The notes: generated by a model from the sequence alone, not told the origin. DNA of 64,000 bases from Moorena sp. SIOASIH (GCF_010671925.1 NZ_JAAHIH010000004.1:1137234-1201233), one strand, 5' to 3'; shown: positions 1 through 8,290, counted from the first letter of the stretch. Translations and numbers: made by a program.

Positions 1-479
1 ACATCAGCTTCTTTGACTTTCTGGGCTTCCCCTTCCCAGGCTTGACAAACCTCTGCCAGAAAGTCCTCTCCAGCAGGACTTGTTTCATCAAAGGTTACTG
101 TTTCACTAGTGCCGTAGTAACCAATGGCAGAAGCGTTTACTAATACCGTGGGTTTAGGGTCAGCAAGGGCGATCGCTTCCACTATTTTTTGGGTACCTAA
201 TTGGCGGCTATTGAGGATTTCTTCCTTACGGGCTGGTGTCCAGCGCTCCTCAGCAATCGGGGCTCCGGCTAAATTGACTACACCATCACAGCCTGCGATC
301 GCATTTTGCCAATCCCCTGATTCGGTGGCAGTGTAGGCAATATTTTCTATATTGGGAAATTGCGCCGTAGCTTTAGCTGAGTCACGGGTTATAATAAAGG
401 GTTGATGTCCTTCTTCCTGTAGACGCTCTACTAAGCGGCTACCGACAAATCCTGTTGCTCCAGTAATTGCGACTTTCAT
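1..479 (-). CDS. TIGR01777-type NAD(P)-dependent epimerase, partial (3' end outside window)
   Basis: Read on the minus strand from ATG at 479, the protein begins MKVAITGATGFVGSRLVERL, a Rossmann nucleotide-binding motif with glycine pattern GxTGFVG. It continues through a region with VVNLAGAPIAEERW and a NASAIGYYG block. These are hallmarks of the TIGR01777/YfcH-SulA family of extended short-chain dehydrogenase-like epimerases. About 159 residues are visible of a family that usually runs near 300, so the C-terminal half lies off the left edge. The substrate of this family is not established. The gene follows psb28-2 on the same strand, but about 240 bp of repeat-bearing DNA separate them, so co-transcription is uncertain. 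Confidence 0.85.
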   Translation of the reverse strand, partial: MKVAITGATGFVGSRLVERLQEEGHQPFIITRDSAKATAQFPNIENIAYTATESGDWQNAIAGCDGVVNLAGAPIAEERWTPARKEEILNSRQLGTQKIVEAIALADPKPTVLVNASAIGYYGTSETVTFDETSPAGEDFLAEVCQAWEGEAQKVKEAD

Positions 480-519
480 ACTTCATCCTTGATACTCTAT
501 ATCGTGTCCGATAGCACAC

Positions 520-657
520 TAGACCTCTTGCATAAGTCTCATAAACCGTGGGTGTTGACAAGGCAAAAGGCAAAAGGAACCCACCCCTAACCCCTCCCAG
601 GAGGGGAAGGCAAAAGGGATAGATTTTGATTTCATATTTATTTTTGCAAGAGGTCTA
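520..657. mobile_element. MITE with TAGACCTCTTGCA termini (copy 1)
   Basis: A 138-bp segment starts TAGACCTCTTGCA and ends with the exact reverse complement TGCAAGAGGTCTA. It has no coding capacity and carries an internal palindromic block (CCCCTCCCAGGAGGGG type). A second copy lies at 39838-39929. Both copies begin TA and end TA, which fits insertion at a TA dinucleotide as in the IS630/Tc1 group; that link is inference. Confidence 0.7.
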
Positions 658-720
658 CTCATGGCTTAGATTAACCTGGAACGGAACCCGAAAACGGGGG
701 GAAATGTGTAGGATGGGCAA

Positions 721-1107
721 TTATCCTTCAGTTGGTGGTTTGCTTTCACCGTAAGCCATGCCGTTGGCTTCAGCGTACCGATTCATGAAGCGCATGAAGC
801 GTTCCCAATGGTCGTCTTGATCAATTTCAACTTTACACTCCACTCCTGCTAGCTCATCTCCTTCTGGACCACCGAAGCGAAATTTTATTGAGGATGGAGT
901 CATATTAATGACCCCTTCTTCGTCTGTTAAGACCATTGATTGAGAAAATCGGTTTCTATAACTGTTGAATTGTTCAATCGCCTTTAAGCTTTCAAAGGTC
1001 ATCAAGACGATGCGGGCTCCTGAGCTTCGGTTTTTTCTGAGGCTGACGTTACTCAGCTGTTCATAAATACCGTCAAAGAATTGGATGGATGGTGTTGAGG
1101 AGTTCAT
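721..1107 (-). CDS. psb28-2: Photosystem II assembly protein Psb28-2-like
   Basis: This 128-residue protein has the Psb28 signature block DHWERFMRFMNRYAEANGM near its C-terminus (about residues 102-120), with an EGDELAGVECKVEIDQ strand before it. Psb28 proteins are small soluble factors that bind the CP47 side of photosystem II assembly intermediates at the thylakoid membrane. The N-terminus (PSIQFFDGIYEQLSNVSLRK) looks more like the second cyanobacterial paralogue, Psb28-2 (Psb28b), than classical Psb28; this is from memory of the families, not an alignment. The length is normal. The gene is single and on the minus strand, and the 130 bp upstream hold a heptamer array. Confidence 0.8.
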   Translation of the reverse strand: MNSSTPSIQFFDGIYEQLSNVSLRKNRSSGARIVLMTFESLKAIEQFNSYRNRFSQSMVLTDEEGVINMTPSSIKFRFGGPEGDELAGVECKVEIDQDDHWERFMRFMNRYAEANGMAYGESKPPTEG

Positions 1108-1179
1108 TTGAAATCTAAAGACATGGTTAAATTTTAGTATATCGCCTGAGGAGGGGTTGACAAAATTATTTTTATAGGT

Positions 1180-1240
1180 ATCCGGGAGTCGGGAATCGGG
1201 AGTCGGGAATCGGGAGTCGGGAACAGGGAACAGAGAATAT
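1180..1240. repeat. STRR heptamer array (GGGAATC/GGGAGTC)
   Basis: Tandem heptamers GGGAGTC, GGGAATC and GGGAACA run here. Arrays of this family recur at many sites in the window (for example 8939-9016, 9969-10060, 16924-17265, 18183-18245, 23371-23446, 31050-31210). They match the heptanucleotide STRR class known from filamentous cyanobacteria. The array is non-coding here. Confidence 0.8.
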
Positions 1241-1579
1241 AGGGTAAGCCCAAGACAAATTAAGCCAAAATCTGATATAGAGCAAGGATTATGACCAGAT
1301 TAAGCGTTGATTCTCATTACTATTGCACTATTATCAAAAGGTAAGCATATGCGCTACGCGCAGGCTACGCCAACAGCTATCAGCTATCAGCATCAGCTAA
1401 TGCGCGTTGGCCCACACTAATTGAGGTGTTTATGGGGAAAGTGCCAGCATCGAAGCCTGTGCCACGCTACTAATCGGTGCTTTTGAATAAAATAAGCTGA
1501 CCGCTGAGTGCTGACTGCTGAATGCTTACATCAAAAGTATTGAGAATACCGCCTCTTTATTGATTCTTGCCCTTACCCT
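1241..1579. mobile_element. Non-autonomous element with AGGGTAAGC termini (copy 1)
   Basis: The segment begins AGGGTAAGCCCAAGA and ends TTCTTGCCCTTACCCT, whose reverse complement is AGGGTAAGGGCAAGAA, so the ends form an imperfect inverted repeat of about 16 bp. No transposase is present. The interior holds a HIP-type palindrome and STRR heptamers. A related element with the same ends is at 39266-39686. This copy directly abuts the truncated DUF1822 gene and probably removed its 5' part. Confidence 0.55.
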
Positions 1580-1921
1580 GTCAGGGTTAGTCGGGGGAAG
1601 GTAATTGACTGGGCCATTCAAAATTATGGTCAAGCTGTAGTATTAGTCATGGAACTGATATCTACAACTCCTGAAAAAGTCGAGATTTATCTGCAGCTTT
1701 ATCCAGCTAGGAATTCCACGTATCTCCCACCAGGTTTACAGGTGGTTGTACTGAATAAATCAGAAACCAGTTGTATGGAAGAAGAAGCCAGAAGTGCTGA
1801 TTACTGGTTACAGCTTCATTTCGATGTGCAATTAACAGAAAGATTCAGTGTCAGATTGGCTTTGGGGTATACTAGCATCACTAAAGCGATGCAGCGCCGC
1901 CAAAGGGGGTTCCCCCCATGA
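1580..1921 (+). pseudogene. DUF1822 family protein, truncated at both ends
   Basis: The open frame runs from the element edge (KVIDWAIQNYGQAVVLVMEL) through a typical DUF1822 C-terminal segment: YLQLYPARNSTYLPPGLQVV, then EARSADYWLQLHF and ERFSVRLALG. Only about 100 residues remain of a family that is normally several hundred long. The 5' side is cut by the AGGGTAAGC element, and the 3' side runs into the GATGCAG palindrome, which supplies the last ten codons and the stop. DUF1822 genes are common partners of CHAT-domain genes in cyanobacteria, and a CHAT gene follows 58 bp downstream, so this is probably a relic of that operon. Function of DUF1822 is unknown. Confidence 0.7.
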
Positions 1922-1932
1922 GCGACTGCATC
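1888..1932. repeat. GATGCAG...CTGCATC palindromic repeat (copy 1)
   Basis: A roughly 45-bp palindrome runs from GATGCAGCG to GCGACTGCATC with a GGGGGTTCCCCCC centre. The same family occurs at 8045-8290 (expanded), 25155-25197 and 29420-29507. In several places it sits inside broken genes, as here at the 3' end of the DUF1822 remnant. Confidence 0.75.
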
Positions 1933-1979
1933 AAGAACAGTTTTTAGTCTAAGTTGCTCAAGTTTCATAGGAGATGACA

Positions 1980-4172
1980 ATGCTCATAGTCAAAATGAAA
2001 CTATTTGATAAGGAATCGGGATTTCATACCAATCTGGAGGTGACTGGTATGAAATTTGAACCTATCGAAGGCTTTCTACCGGCTCCACCACCAGCTCTGA
2101 ATTCATCATTTACAAACTGGCAGTTAAGTTATCGTGGTTTGGACGATGTGAAATCATGCTTCTCATCACGTATTACCCCAGGAGAAGTTTATTACTCAGG
2201 TCCTGAAGAAGCTCAGGCCGTGAAAGCACACCTGAATGAATGGCTCAACTCTGGAGATAGGGAGTGGCAACCTATCCGAGATCAATTGATTTCAATAGCA
2301 AACCAATCACAAGCAAACCAATCGAATCCTGCTGGTCAAGAAATTCACGTACTCCTTGATGTTCCGGAAACAAATTTGAGCCGCTTTCCCTGGCAAGAGT
2401 GGGATATATTTAAAAATCACTACCCAAACGCAGAAGTTATTTTAAGGATTAGAAATCCATTTAGCAAAACAATCATCCCACCTCAAAACTCCTCAAAACT
2501 CATCAGAATTCTAGTAGTGGTGGGTAGGAGTGATGGAATTAATACCGAGTCTGACCTAGAGGTAATCCAAGAGTTAGAAAAAAAAGGAGTAGAGGTCATT
2601 ACTCTGATTCAGCCTTCTTTTCAGGAGTTATATCAAGCGCTTTTTGAAAGCTACCAGATCTTTATCTTTACTGGTCATAGTAGCTCTCAAGAAGATGGAA
2701 AGATTGGTTGGATTGAACTTAATAATCAAGACAGTGTAACAATTAATCAATTAAGTGAACCCTTCAAGAAAGCTATAGACAATGGATTGGAGCTAGCTAT
2801 TTTTAATTCTTGTGACGGGATTGGTTTAGCCAACCAACTGACACAGTTAAATTTGCTTCAATGTATTGTAATGAGAGAACCAGTTCCCGATGTGGTAGCT
2901 GTGGCATTTTTAAAATATTTTTTCAAGGAATTTACTGCTAATAAGTCTCTTTTTACTTCAGTACACGAAGCACGCAACCGTCTGGGTGCTCTTAATGAAA
3001 AATATCCAGGAGTGATATGGTTGCCAATCCTATGTATCCGAGAATCGGCATTATATAAGCCGTTTACTTGGCAGGGACTGCTCAAAAAGCCTTCATTCAA
3101 TCCCAATATTCCCTTAAAATTGATTAGATTAGGCTGTATTCTTATTCTGTTCTTTTTTTTGATTTTGTCTAGTTTTACAATAATCCATATAATCAGAGGC
3201 AAAGAGCCACTAGCCGGACTCATAACGCTAATAGAAAAAATAGTTAATCCACCAACAAAACTAACTGATGTAAATACACCTTCAGGAACATTCCGGTACG
3301 GTGGGAGTACTACTTGGGCAAAAATTAGAGGTCTAGTTGATGACAAGATTGAACAAAAATTTCCTCAGTTCAATCTTGTATATACTGAGCATATTAGGCG
3401 ACCACCAGGTTCTGGCAGTGGTATTCGGATGCTTTTAGATGGTCAAATTTCTTTTTCCCAGTCTTCACGACCCATTAAAGATGAGGAACAGCAAATAGCA
3501 AACCAAAGGGGGTTTAAGCTCAAGGAAATTCCTGTGGCTATCGGTGGCATGGCTGTGGTTGTTCATCCTAAGCTTGATATCAAAGATTTGACTTTAGAGC
3601 AACTCAAAGGCATCTACACAGGTAAATTAACTAATTGGCAGCAAGTAGGTGGACCAAATCTCAAGATTACACCCTATTCTGCACCTCGTGACAGTGGTGG
3701 TACTGTAATTTTGAAAAAACACCTTTTAGAACAAGGCCAAGATTTTGGTCCTAATGTGATTTATACAAAAACTCCTACTGAAGCTATAAACAAGGTGGGT
3801 AATTTAAATAACGAAGGTGATGACGGTGGTATTTATATGGCTTCAGTTTATAATCTAGTTGGTCAGTGCAGCGTTAAACCTGTGCCTATTGCTCGTACCA
3901 ATAATGGTCCATTTATTGCCCCATACGAAGGAGAACTTGTCCCAATACAAGATTGCCCTGATCAGCGCAACAAACTGAATTATAAAGTCTTTCAAAACAG
4001 TGAATATCCTATTACTCGACGTTTGTTCGTGATTATTAAAGAAGATTCTGGACTTAAAGAAGAGCCTGGACTTGATCAGCAAGCTGGAGAAGCTTATGCC
4101 AACTTACTTTTGACAGATGAAGGGCAAAAATTAATAGCAGAAGCTGGATTCATTCCTGTGAAGGGGCCATAA
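1980..4172 (+). CDS. CHAT peptidase-like domain - transmembrane helix - PstS-like periplasmic binding domain
   Basis: A 730-residue protein with three parts. Residues about 120-370 form a CHAT (caspase HetF-associated) domain with the catalytic-type His in FTGHSSS (about 232) and Cys in FNSCDG (about 277). A single hydrophobic helix follows at about 380-405. Residues about 440-730 match a PstS/phosphate-binding-like solute receptor: FRYGGSTTWAKIRG, a GSGSGIRMLLDG loop, LKGIYTGKLTNW and RDSGGTVILKKHL. The arrangement puts the protease-like domain in the cytoplasm and the binding domain outside the membrane, which suggests a one-protein sensor; that is inference. ATG 1980 is preferred over ATG 1974 because the AGGAG at 1968-1972 is then seven bases away. 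The DUF1822 remnant upstream fits the known association. Ligand and target are unknown. Confidence 0.85.
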   Translation: MLIVKMKLFDKESGFHTNLEVTGMKFEPIEGFLPAPPPALNSSFTNWQLSYRGLDDVKSCFSSRITPGEVYYSGPEEAQAVKAHLNEWLNSGDREWQPIRDQLISIANQSQANQSNPAGQEIHVLLDVPETNLSRFPWQEWDIFKNHYPNAEVILRIRNPFSKTIIPPQNSSKLIRILVVVGRSDGINTESDLEVIQELEKKGVEVITLIQPSFQELYQALFESYQIFIFTGHSSSQEDGKIGWIELNNQDSVTINQLSEPFKKAIDNGLELAIFNSCDGIGLANQLTQLNLLQCIVMREPVPDVVAVAFLKYFFKEFTANKSLFTSVHEARNRLGALNEKYPGVIWLPILCIRESALYKPFTWQGLLKKPSFNPNIPLKLIRLGCILILFFFLILSSFTIIHIIRGKEPLAGLITLIEKIVNPPTKLTDVNTPSGTFRYGGSTTWAKIRGLVDDKIEQKFPQFNLVYTEHIRRPPGSGSGIRMLLDGQISFSQSSRPIKDEEQQIANQRGFKLKEIPVAIGGMAVVVHPKLDIKDLTLEQLKGIYTGKLTNWQQVGGPNLKITPYSAPRDSGGTVILKKHLLEQGQDFGPNVIYTKTPTEAINKVGNLNNEGDDGGIYMASVYNLVGQCSVKPVPIARTNNGPFIAPYEGELVPIQDCPDQRNKLNYKVFQNSEYPITRRLFVIIKEDSGLKEEPGLDQQAGEAYANLLLTDEGQKLIAEAGFIPVKGP

Positions 4173-4282
4173 AAAGAATTATATAGCATTTCTCATAGTC
4201 ATGAGGTACAGTAACAGCAGTGAGTAAACCAATTATGAATATCTTCCATAGTTACTTTTAAGATTGCATCGGCAATCCCATC

Positions 4283-4391
4283 TATAGCAATTCTATTTCC
4301 CATGAGGTACAAAGAGATCCCCCTAAATCCCCCTTAAAAAGGGGGACTTTGAGGTTGATGATTGTACCTTATACATGCAATAAACGCTATA
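4283..4391. repeat. TATAGC...GAGGTACA palindromic repeat with CCCCCTAAATC payload
   Basis: The left end TATAGCAATT with ATGAGGTACA and the right end TTGTACCTTA with AACGCTATA are inverted copies. Between them is an inverted repeat (ATCCCCCTAAATCCCCC and its complement) that also occurs at 38745-38780. This TATAGC family occurs at least seven more times in the window, usually with heptamer arrays between the ends. A partial copy lies at 4180-4215. Confidence 0.65.
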
Positions 4392-4426
4392 GTTTGGTTT
4401 TCAATTAATAGGACTCTGAAAATTAA

Positions 4427-4618
4427 ATGCGTTTACCCATTAGTAACTATCAACAGCAACTCCTACTATCAGCCAAACAGTTGCAAGAGGGATTAAAGCA
4501 AACGTTGACAGAATCGGGTTATGATTCAAGGGAGAAAATTATCCAGCTTGTGCAGGAGATTAAGCAGGAAATCTCTCAAGAGCGTCAAGAAAAACAAAGG
4601 AAGACTAACCACAAATGA
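4427..4618 (+). pseudogene. Antitoxin fragment (C-terminal half)
   Basis: The 63-residue frame reads SNYQQQLLLSAKQLQEGLKQ and then TLTESGYDSREKIIQLVQEI, almost identical to the C-terminal half of the antitoxin-like gene at 5995-6309. The N-terminal half that should carry the DNA-binding-like part is missing and replaced by unrelated sequence. No toxin follows. It is probably a dead partial duplicate. Translation from the ATG at 4427 is possible but nothing supports function. Confidence 0.5.
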
Positions 4619-4749
4619 ACCGCCGCCGCATTCTCAAAGCTGGACAGCTTGTAGGGTGGGCAAAGAAAGTTTGGTTCTTTTGAGTCCTTTAGATTATATG
4701 GCTTTGCCCAGCAGACTTCCATTGGTATTTTTTTTTATGTTTATACCCT

Positions 4750-4890
4750 AATGAGGTACACAGGATTTTTTACCTCTTGCCTCTTGCCTTTTGCCTTTTG
4801 CCTCTTATCTGTTCCCTGTTCCCTGTTCCCTGTTCCCTGTTCCCTATTCCCTACTCCCTACTCCCTTTATTCTATACTGATAAAGTCACT
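4750..4890. repeat. Mixed STRR arrays (TTGCCTC, TTCCCTG, CTACTCC heptamers)
   Basis: Adjacent heptamer arrays of three kinds follow a partial TATAGC-family end (ATGAGGTACACAG). They lie just upstream of the broken Uma2 gene; the same arrangement is seen upstream of the intact Uma2 paralogue (55520-55575), so the arrays are part of the duplicated unit. Confidence 0.7.
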
Positions 4891-4904
4891 CTCTTTAAAC
4901 TGTC

Positions 4905-5457
4905 ATGATTGCTGATAAAAGCCCCAATTACATTTCCAACGAAGAGTATCTATCCTACGAAGAAGATAGTGCCATCAAACATGAGTATAGTCATGGAGAA
5001 ATCTATGCCATGGCTGGCGCGAGTGATGCCCATGTTACTATTGCCGGTAACTTATTTGCTCTGTTAAGAAATCATGTCAGGGGCACTGGCTGTCGGGTTT
5101 ATATGGCAGATATGAATTGAAGCGACCAATAGTTATTATTATCCTGATGTTCTAGTAACTCGCGATGCCAGAGACCGAGACTTGACTAATTATAAAAAAT
5201 ATCCGTGTTTAATTGTAGAAGTTTTAGCTCCCAAGACTGAAGCCTTTGACCGGGGTGATAAATTTTATGATTATCTAAAATTAGAAACCTTGGTCGAATA
5301 TGTTTTAATTAGCCAAAACCGTAAACGCCTAGACTGCTTTCGTCGGAATTCCGAAGGAGTTTGGACATTGCAATTTTATTATCCCGGCAGTGAGATTCAT
5401 CTGGAAACTGTGGATTTTAGGACTAGTATTGAGGCTTTGTATGAAGATGTAACGTAA
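4905..5457 (+). pseudogene. Uma2 family nuclease, frameshifted
   Basis: Two frames, 4905-5120 and 5182-5457, together cover a Uma2 (PD-(D/E)XK restriction-endonuclease-like) protein. The sequence is very close to the intact 186-residue gene at 55608-56168. Comparing the two, this copy lost 8 bases just after the codons for YMADM (near 5115), which creates an early stop. The second half keeps the family core YPCLIVEVLAPKTEAFDRGD and the terminal EALYEDVT. Uma2 proteins are abundant in cyanobacteria and their role is not settled. The upstream spacing and start context (ATGATTGCTGATAAAAG) match the intact copy. Confidence 0.85.
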
Positions 5458-5494
5458 GCCGTCAGCCATCAGCCGTCAGCCGTCAGCTGACTCC

Positions 5495-5587
5495 TTACAA
5501 GAAGTGTTAGAGCTTTTGCTAGAAGATTACCAAGCTAGAGGTAAAGAGTTACCTTTATTAAATGAGTACTTCTTATTTGGGTATTGA
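5495..5587 (+). pseudogene. HicB-like antitoxin, 3' fragment
   Basis: The frame reads QEVLELLLEDYQARGKELPL before a stop at 5585-5587. It matches the C-terminal end of the HicB-like pseudogene on the minus strand at 54838-55049 almost base for base. The 5' part is replaced by GTCAGCC heptamers. It has no start codon or toxin partner. Confidence 0.6.
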
Positions 5588-5588
5588 G

Positions 5589-5807
5589 TTATTTTAAAAC
5601 ATTACTAACAATGACGATAACAGTAGCACTGGCAATTAAGCCAAAAGCTAACTGAATCACCCATTGTGTGGCTTGTTGGTAATTGCTAAATCTTTTATCA
5701 AACTTTTTAACTTCATCTGAAAGCTGATCAAGTTTTCGGATTACATCAGTTAATGTTGGTTCTGGATCTCGATTATGGTTCGGTTCTGGATCGGTAGTGA
5801 GTGTCAT
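5589..5807 (-). CDS. Small membrane protein of unknown function
   Basis: A 72-residue frame starts from ATG at 5807. It has a charged, probably helical segment (DVIRKLDQLSDEVKKFDKRF) and then one C-terminal hydrophobic helix (WVIQLAFGLIASATVIVIVS). I do not recognise a named family, but the coiled-coil-plus-anchor form is common among small cyanobacterial proteins next to toxin-antitoxin genes. The start is in a non-repeat stretch and codon use looks normal. It ends two bases after the convergent HicB fragment. Confidence 0.5.
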   Translation of the reverse strand: MTLTTDPEPNHNRDPEPTLTDVIRKLDQLSDEVKKFDKRFSNYQQATQWVIQLAFGLIASATVIVIVSNVLK

Positions 5808-5847
5808 CGTTAAACTGCCCTAATCCTAGTTATAATTATAACAAATT

Positions 5848-5905
5848 GGGGATGCGATCGCACTATAGCAATCCGTGTCGGAATAGTGATAATTTTTGTT
5901 ACCGA
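5848..5905. repeat. CTATAGCAATCC half-palindrome
   Basis: A block with GCGATCGCACTATAGCAATC and GATAATTTTTGTTACC recurs, reversed, at 33857-33890 and 55302-55346. It looks like one arm of a larger dispersed palindromic repeat. Confidence 0.5.
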
Positions 5906-5994
5906 CTCCCTAAAACCCAGAACTTTCTACCTCACCCCATTAAGAAATACTGTAAAATTATAGTAGTTAACATACTACCCCCCCACAACTAGTT

Positions 5995-6309
5995 ATGTTC
6001 AAAGCAATTACTGCTAGTGGAAAAATCGATCCATCAGGTCAATTATCCTTAGACTACCCAATTGAAGGTACTCCCCCTAAGCCAGTACGAGTAATTATTA
6101 TTTTTGACGAAACAGATGGGGAGGTAAATAGGTTTTGGCAACAATTCAGTAACTATCAACAGCAACCACTCCTGTAAGCTAAACAGTTGCAAGAAGGATT
6201 AAAGCAGGCGTTGACAGAATCGGGGTATGATTCAAGGGAAAAAATTATCGAGCTTGTGCAGGAGATTAAGCAGGAAATTTCTCAAGAGCGTCAAGACAAA
6301 CAAACCTAG
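5995..6309 (+). pseudogene. Antitoxin of a PIN-type module, nonsense mutation
   Basis: The frame starts MFKAITASGKIDPSGQLSLD, resembling small cyanobacterial VapB-like antitoxins. A TAA at 6175-6177 stops it after 60 residues. The same frame continues AKQLQEGLKQALTESGYDSR to a second stop at 6307-6309. The fragment at 4427-4618 has TCA where this gene has TAA, so a single C-to-A change is the simplest explanation. A PIN-domain gene starts six bases after the second stop, the normal antitoxin-toxin order. Either the truncated 60-residue form still works, or the module is dying. Confidence 0.65.
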
Positions 6310-6314
6310 ATGAA

Positions 6315-6719
6315 ATGGTTCCTAAGTTAATTTTTCTAGATACTAATGTTTATATCATCGGAGCGATTCAACCAGAAAGTCCTGAAAATATGATTTTACA
6401 ATGGCTGGGCTGGGAAGTTCCAAATAATAATCCTGTTGGTGTGGTTATTTCTAAAGAGTTGATTGACCAAATTTCCCGAGTTGCTAAACGGTTAAAGAAT
6501 AAAGATTGGAGTGGAAAAATTATTGGACGAATTTGGCAGAATTTAAATGTTTGTTATGTCCAAGTTGATGATTATGAATTAGCTAAAATCGAAGCTTTGG
6601 GGATAATACCTCGTGAAGCAGAAATGTTGAATCACGATAATTATGTAGCTAAAATTAGACACACTACACCTATAACACGCCAGATAGTTTCACGAGAACA
6701 CCATCTTATCACACCCTAG
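6315..6719 (+). CDS. PIN-domain ribonuclease toxin, C-terminus probably altered
   Basis: The protein starts MVPKLIFLDTNVYIIGAIQP, with the first PIN acidic residue in FLDTN. It continues with ISKELIDQISRVAKRLKNKD, including the second acidic position, through about residue 110. PIN toxins cleave RNA with a metal held by three or four acidic residues. After residue 110 the sequence (NHDNYVAKIRHTTPITRQ) does not look like the usual last acidic strand, while VSREHHLI near the end does. A small rearrangement near the C-terminus is likely. It pairs with the antitoxin just upstream, which has a nonsense mutation, so an active toxin would be unopposed unless this gene is also dead. Confidence 0.65.
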   Translation: MVPKLIFLDTNVYIIGAIQPESPENMILQWLGWEVPNNNPVGVVISKELIDQISRVAKRLKNKDWSGKIIGRIWQNLNVCYVQVDDYELAKIEALGIIPREAEMLNHDNYVAKIRHTTPITRQIVSREHHLITP

Positions 6720-7014
6720 GACATAGCTAATGTTTTCACACATAAAAGCTTGTAAATATCGGAGTTTATCTAGTATTTTTTTTCAAAATATTTGGGAATA
6801 ACCACTAATTGTAATAAGACATAAGCGATGATAAAGCTATATATCTGTATTTCAATACCATTGACATTTTTTGTTATTAAGCTGTCGAGTTTAAGATGCA
6901 TTTTTTGAAGTTTTCAAAACAACTATATTTGCCAACGCAAACCATAAAAACACTAATTTATTCATTATTTATCCTTAGTTGTTCTTCTTATGGTAGGTTA
7001 GTCAATAGTCTAAA
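6720..7014. other. Gene-free AT-rich spacer
   Basis: I see no coding frame, tandem repeat or palindrome that I can name here. The stretch is AT-rich and lies between the PIN gene and the 3' end of a degraded IS4-type transposase, so it may hold the decayed end of that insertion sequence. Confidence 0.4.
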
Positions 7015-7225
7015 TTACCTGTGAGTTTCGAGGTCACAAAAATTGACTACTCTCCCTTGTACTTGATCTTTTCCTGTTCCAATTAGGTTCTGCCCATTTG
7101 ACAAAAGTTCTAGCTTGACATTGTTTTTAATTCTTAAGACGAAATAACGATTATCTTTAGTCTTGATATTTTTTATTCTCGACCGGATTGCAAATCCTCT
7201 ATCCATTACGCTGACTCCGTTTTCT

Positions 7226-7525
7226 GGAGACGAAACCTTAGAGAGGGTAGCCTTATTTCATATAACTTAAAAGTATTACCCATAACCTGTCGCTATAAAG
7301 GCCGGAGATGAAACCTTAGAATAAAGGAGCCTTAATCAATGGAGGCGCGCTTTCCGTTTGAAGAATTAAATTACGGGGTCGCGCCTCAAGTTTTAACCCT
7401 TTTATGTATAGCCGAGCAACCAGAAAGGCTCCTTTATTCTTACGGTAACTATCGCCAAAGGCGACGCTTGGCCGTAGGCCACGCCAAAGGCGAACGCGAA
7501 CAAACCACTCTCTTACGGTAACTTT
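7226..7525. mobile_element. Hairpin element, outer copy with a nested copy (7304-7450)
   Basis: The outer arms are GGAGACGAAACCTTAGAGAG (left) and CTCTCTTACGGTAACTT (right). The nested element has arms GGAGATGAAACCTTAGAATA and TATTCTTACGGTAACT in reverse sense, with the stem AATAAAGGAGCC paired to GGCTCCTTTATT. The loop of the inner copy holds a GGTGCGC-type palindrome and a HIP-type palindrome. Related copies lie at 28984-29084 and 29333-29530. The outer copy splits the IS4 transposase gene, which shows that the unit moves. Confidence 0.6.
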
Positions 7526-7581
7526 AAATAGTTGATTCTATTGTGCTATCACCATATTTACTATTGTGACCTTGACCAAGC

Positions 7582-7624
7582 GGTGCGACCCCGGTTGGGT
7601 TTCCCGACCTAGGGAACGCGCACC
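7582..7624. repeat. GGTGCGACC...GCGCACC palindrome, in frame in the transposase remnant
   Basis: A 43-bp palindrome sits in frame within the IS4-type transposase remnant and encodes WCAFPRSGNPTGVAP. Other members are at 7901-7943, 18380-18423, 20144-20188, 34559-34603 and 59877-59920. Their centres differ but stay self-complementary. Confidence 0.7.
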
Positions 7625-7900
7625 AAGAGAAATGAATCATTATCCCTCCTGGTTCTGCTGTTAACAAATTTAAGCCACTGAATAGTTTGACTTGATGAAA
7701 ACCTTGACTCCATAACAGCTTACTAGTTAAGGTCACTATTGTTGAATAAGCGCGGAAATAATGCTAATTTATTTTTGCCTATTTTTTTGCTTTTATTCAG
7801 ACTTTTTCTTAAGTCAACGAACAAATTATAAAACACCTTTCTAACTTTGCTCGCCTTAGAGAAAGTCGATATGTCTACCTCTATGCCACGTACATTCAGC

Positions 7901-7943
7901 GGTGCGACCCCGGTCGGGGAACCCGACCTAGGGAACGCGCACC
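7901..7943. repeat. GGTGCGACC...GCGCACC palindrome, second in-frame copy
   Basis: Same family as 7582-7624, and also in frame in the transposase remnant (WCAFPRSGSPTGVAP). It lies close to the 5' end of the recognisable coding region. Confidence 0.7.
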
Positions 7944-8044
7944 AAGAGAAACCCTTGAATAAACTCCTCATACTAGTTTGACTCTGATCCCGTAGCGTGG
8001 CCCAAAGGCCAATCTAATACAAAGTCTAACCAGGTTGAGACAAA

Positions 8045-8290
8045 TAGCGATGCAGCTTCGGAACAGGGGAGGCAGTGCGGTCTTGGGGAGGCAGCGCGGT
8101 CTTGGGGAGGCAGCGCGGTCTTGGGGGTCTCCCCCATGAGCGACTGCCGTGGTTTCCACGGGGCAAACAGCGGTGCGGACGCAGGTTCCGCACACAGACC
8201 CTCCCCATGAGCGACTGCCGTTCCACGGGGCAAACAGCGGTGCGGACGCAGGTTCCGCACACAGACCCTCCCCATGAGCGACTGCATCAA
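8045..8290. repeat. Expanded GATGCAG palindrome cluster
   Basis: The left arm block GGCAGCGCGGTCTTGGGG is repeated three times (8070-8126). The right-arm block (CCACGGGGCAAACAGCGGTG, GCGGACGCAGGTTCCGCAC, CCCATGAGCGACTGC) is repeated twice, and the cluster ends GACTGCATC. Several overlapping frames in this GC-rich cluster stay open by composition; I do not regard them as genes. Confidence 0.75.

Larger units (their letters stand above)
7015..7971 (-). pseudogene. IS4-type transposase, degraded and invaded by repeats
   Basis: On the minus strand the pieces line up in the order expected for a cyanobacterial IS4-type transposase. They are EVDISTFSKASKVRKVFYNL, then TLTSKLLWSQGFHQVKLFSG, then GQGHNSKYGDSTIEST, then PENGVSVMDRGFA with KDNRYFVLRIKNN and VVNFCDLETHR. 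The second catalytic-type region (MDRGFA) is recognisable. Three insertions interrupt it: 43-bp palindromes at 7901-7943 and 7582-7624, both in frame and both encoding WCAFPRSG(S/N)PTGVAP, and a 300-bp hairpin element at 7226-7525 between STIEST and PENGVS. The N- and C-terminal ends are missing. It is clearly inactive. Confidence 0.7.
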
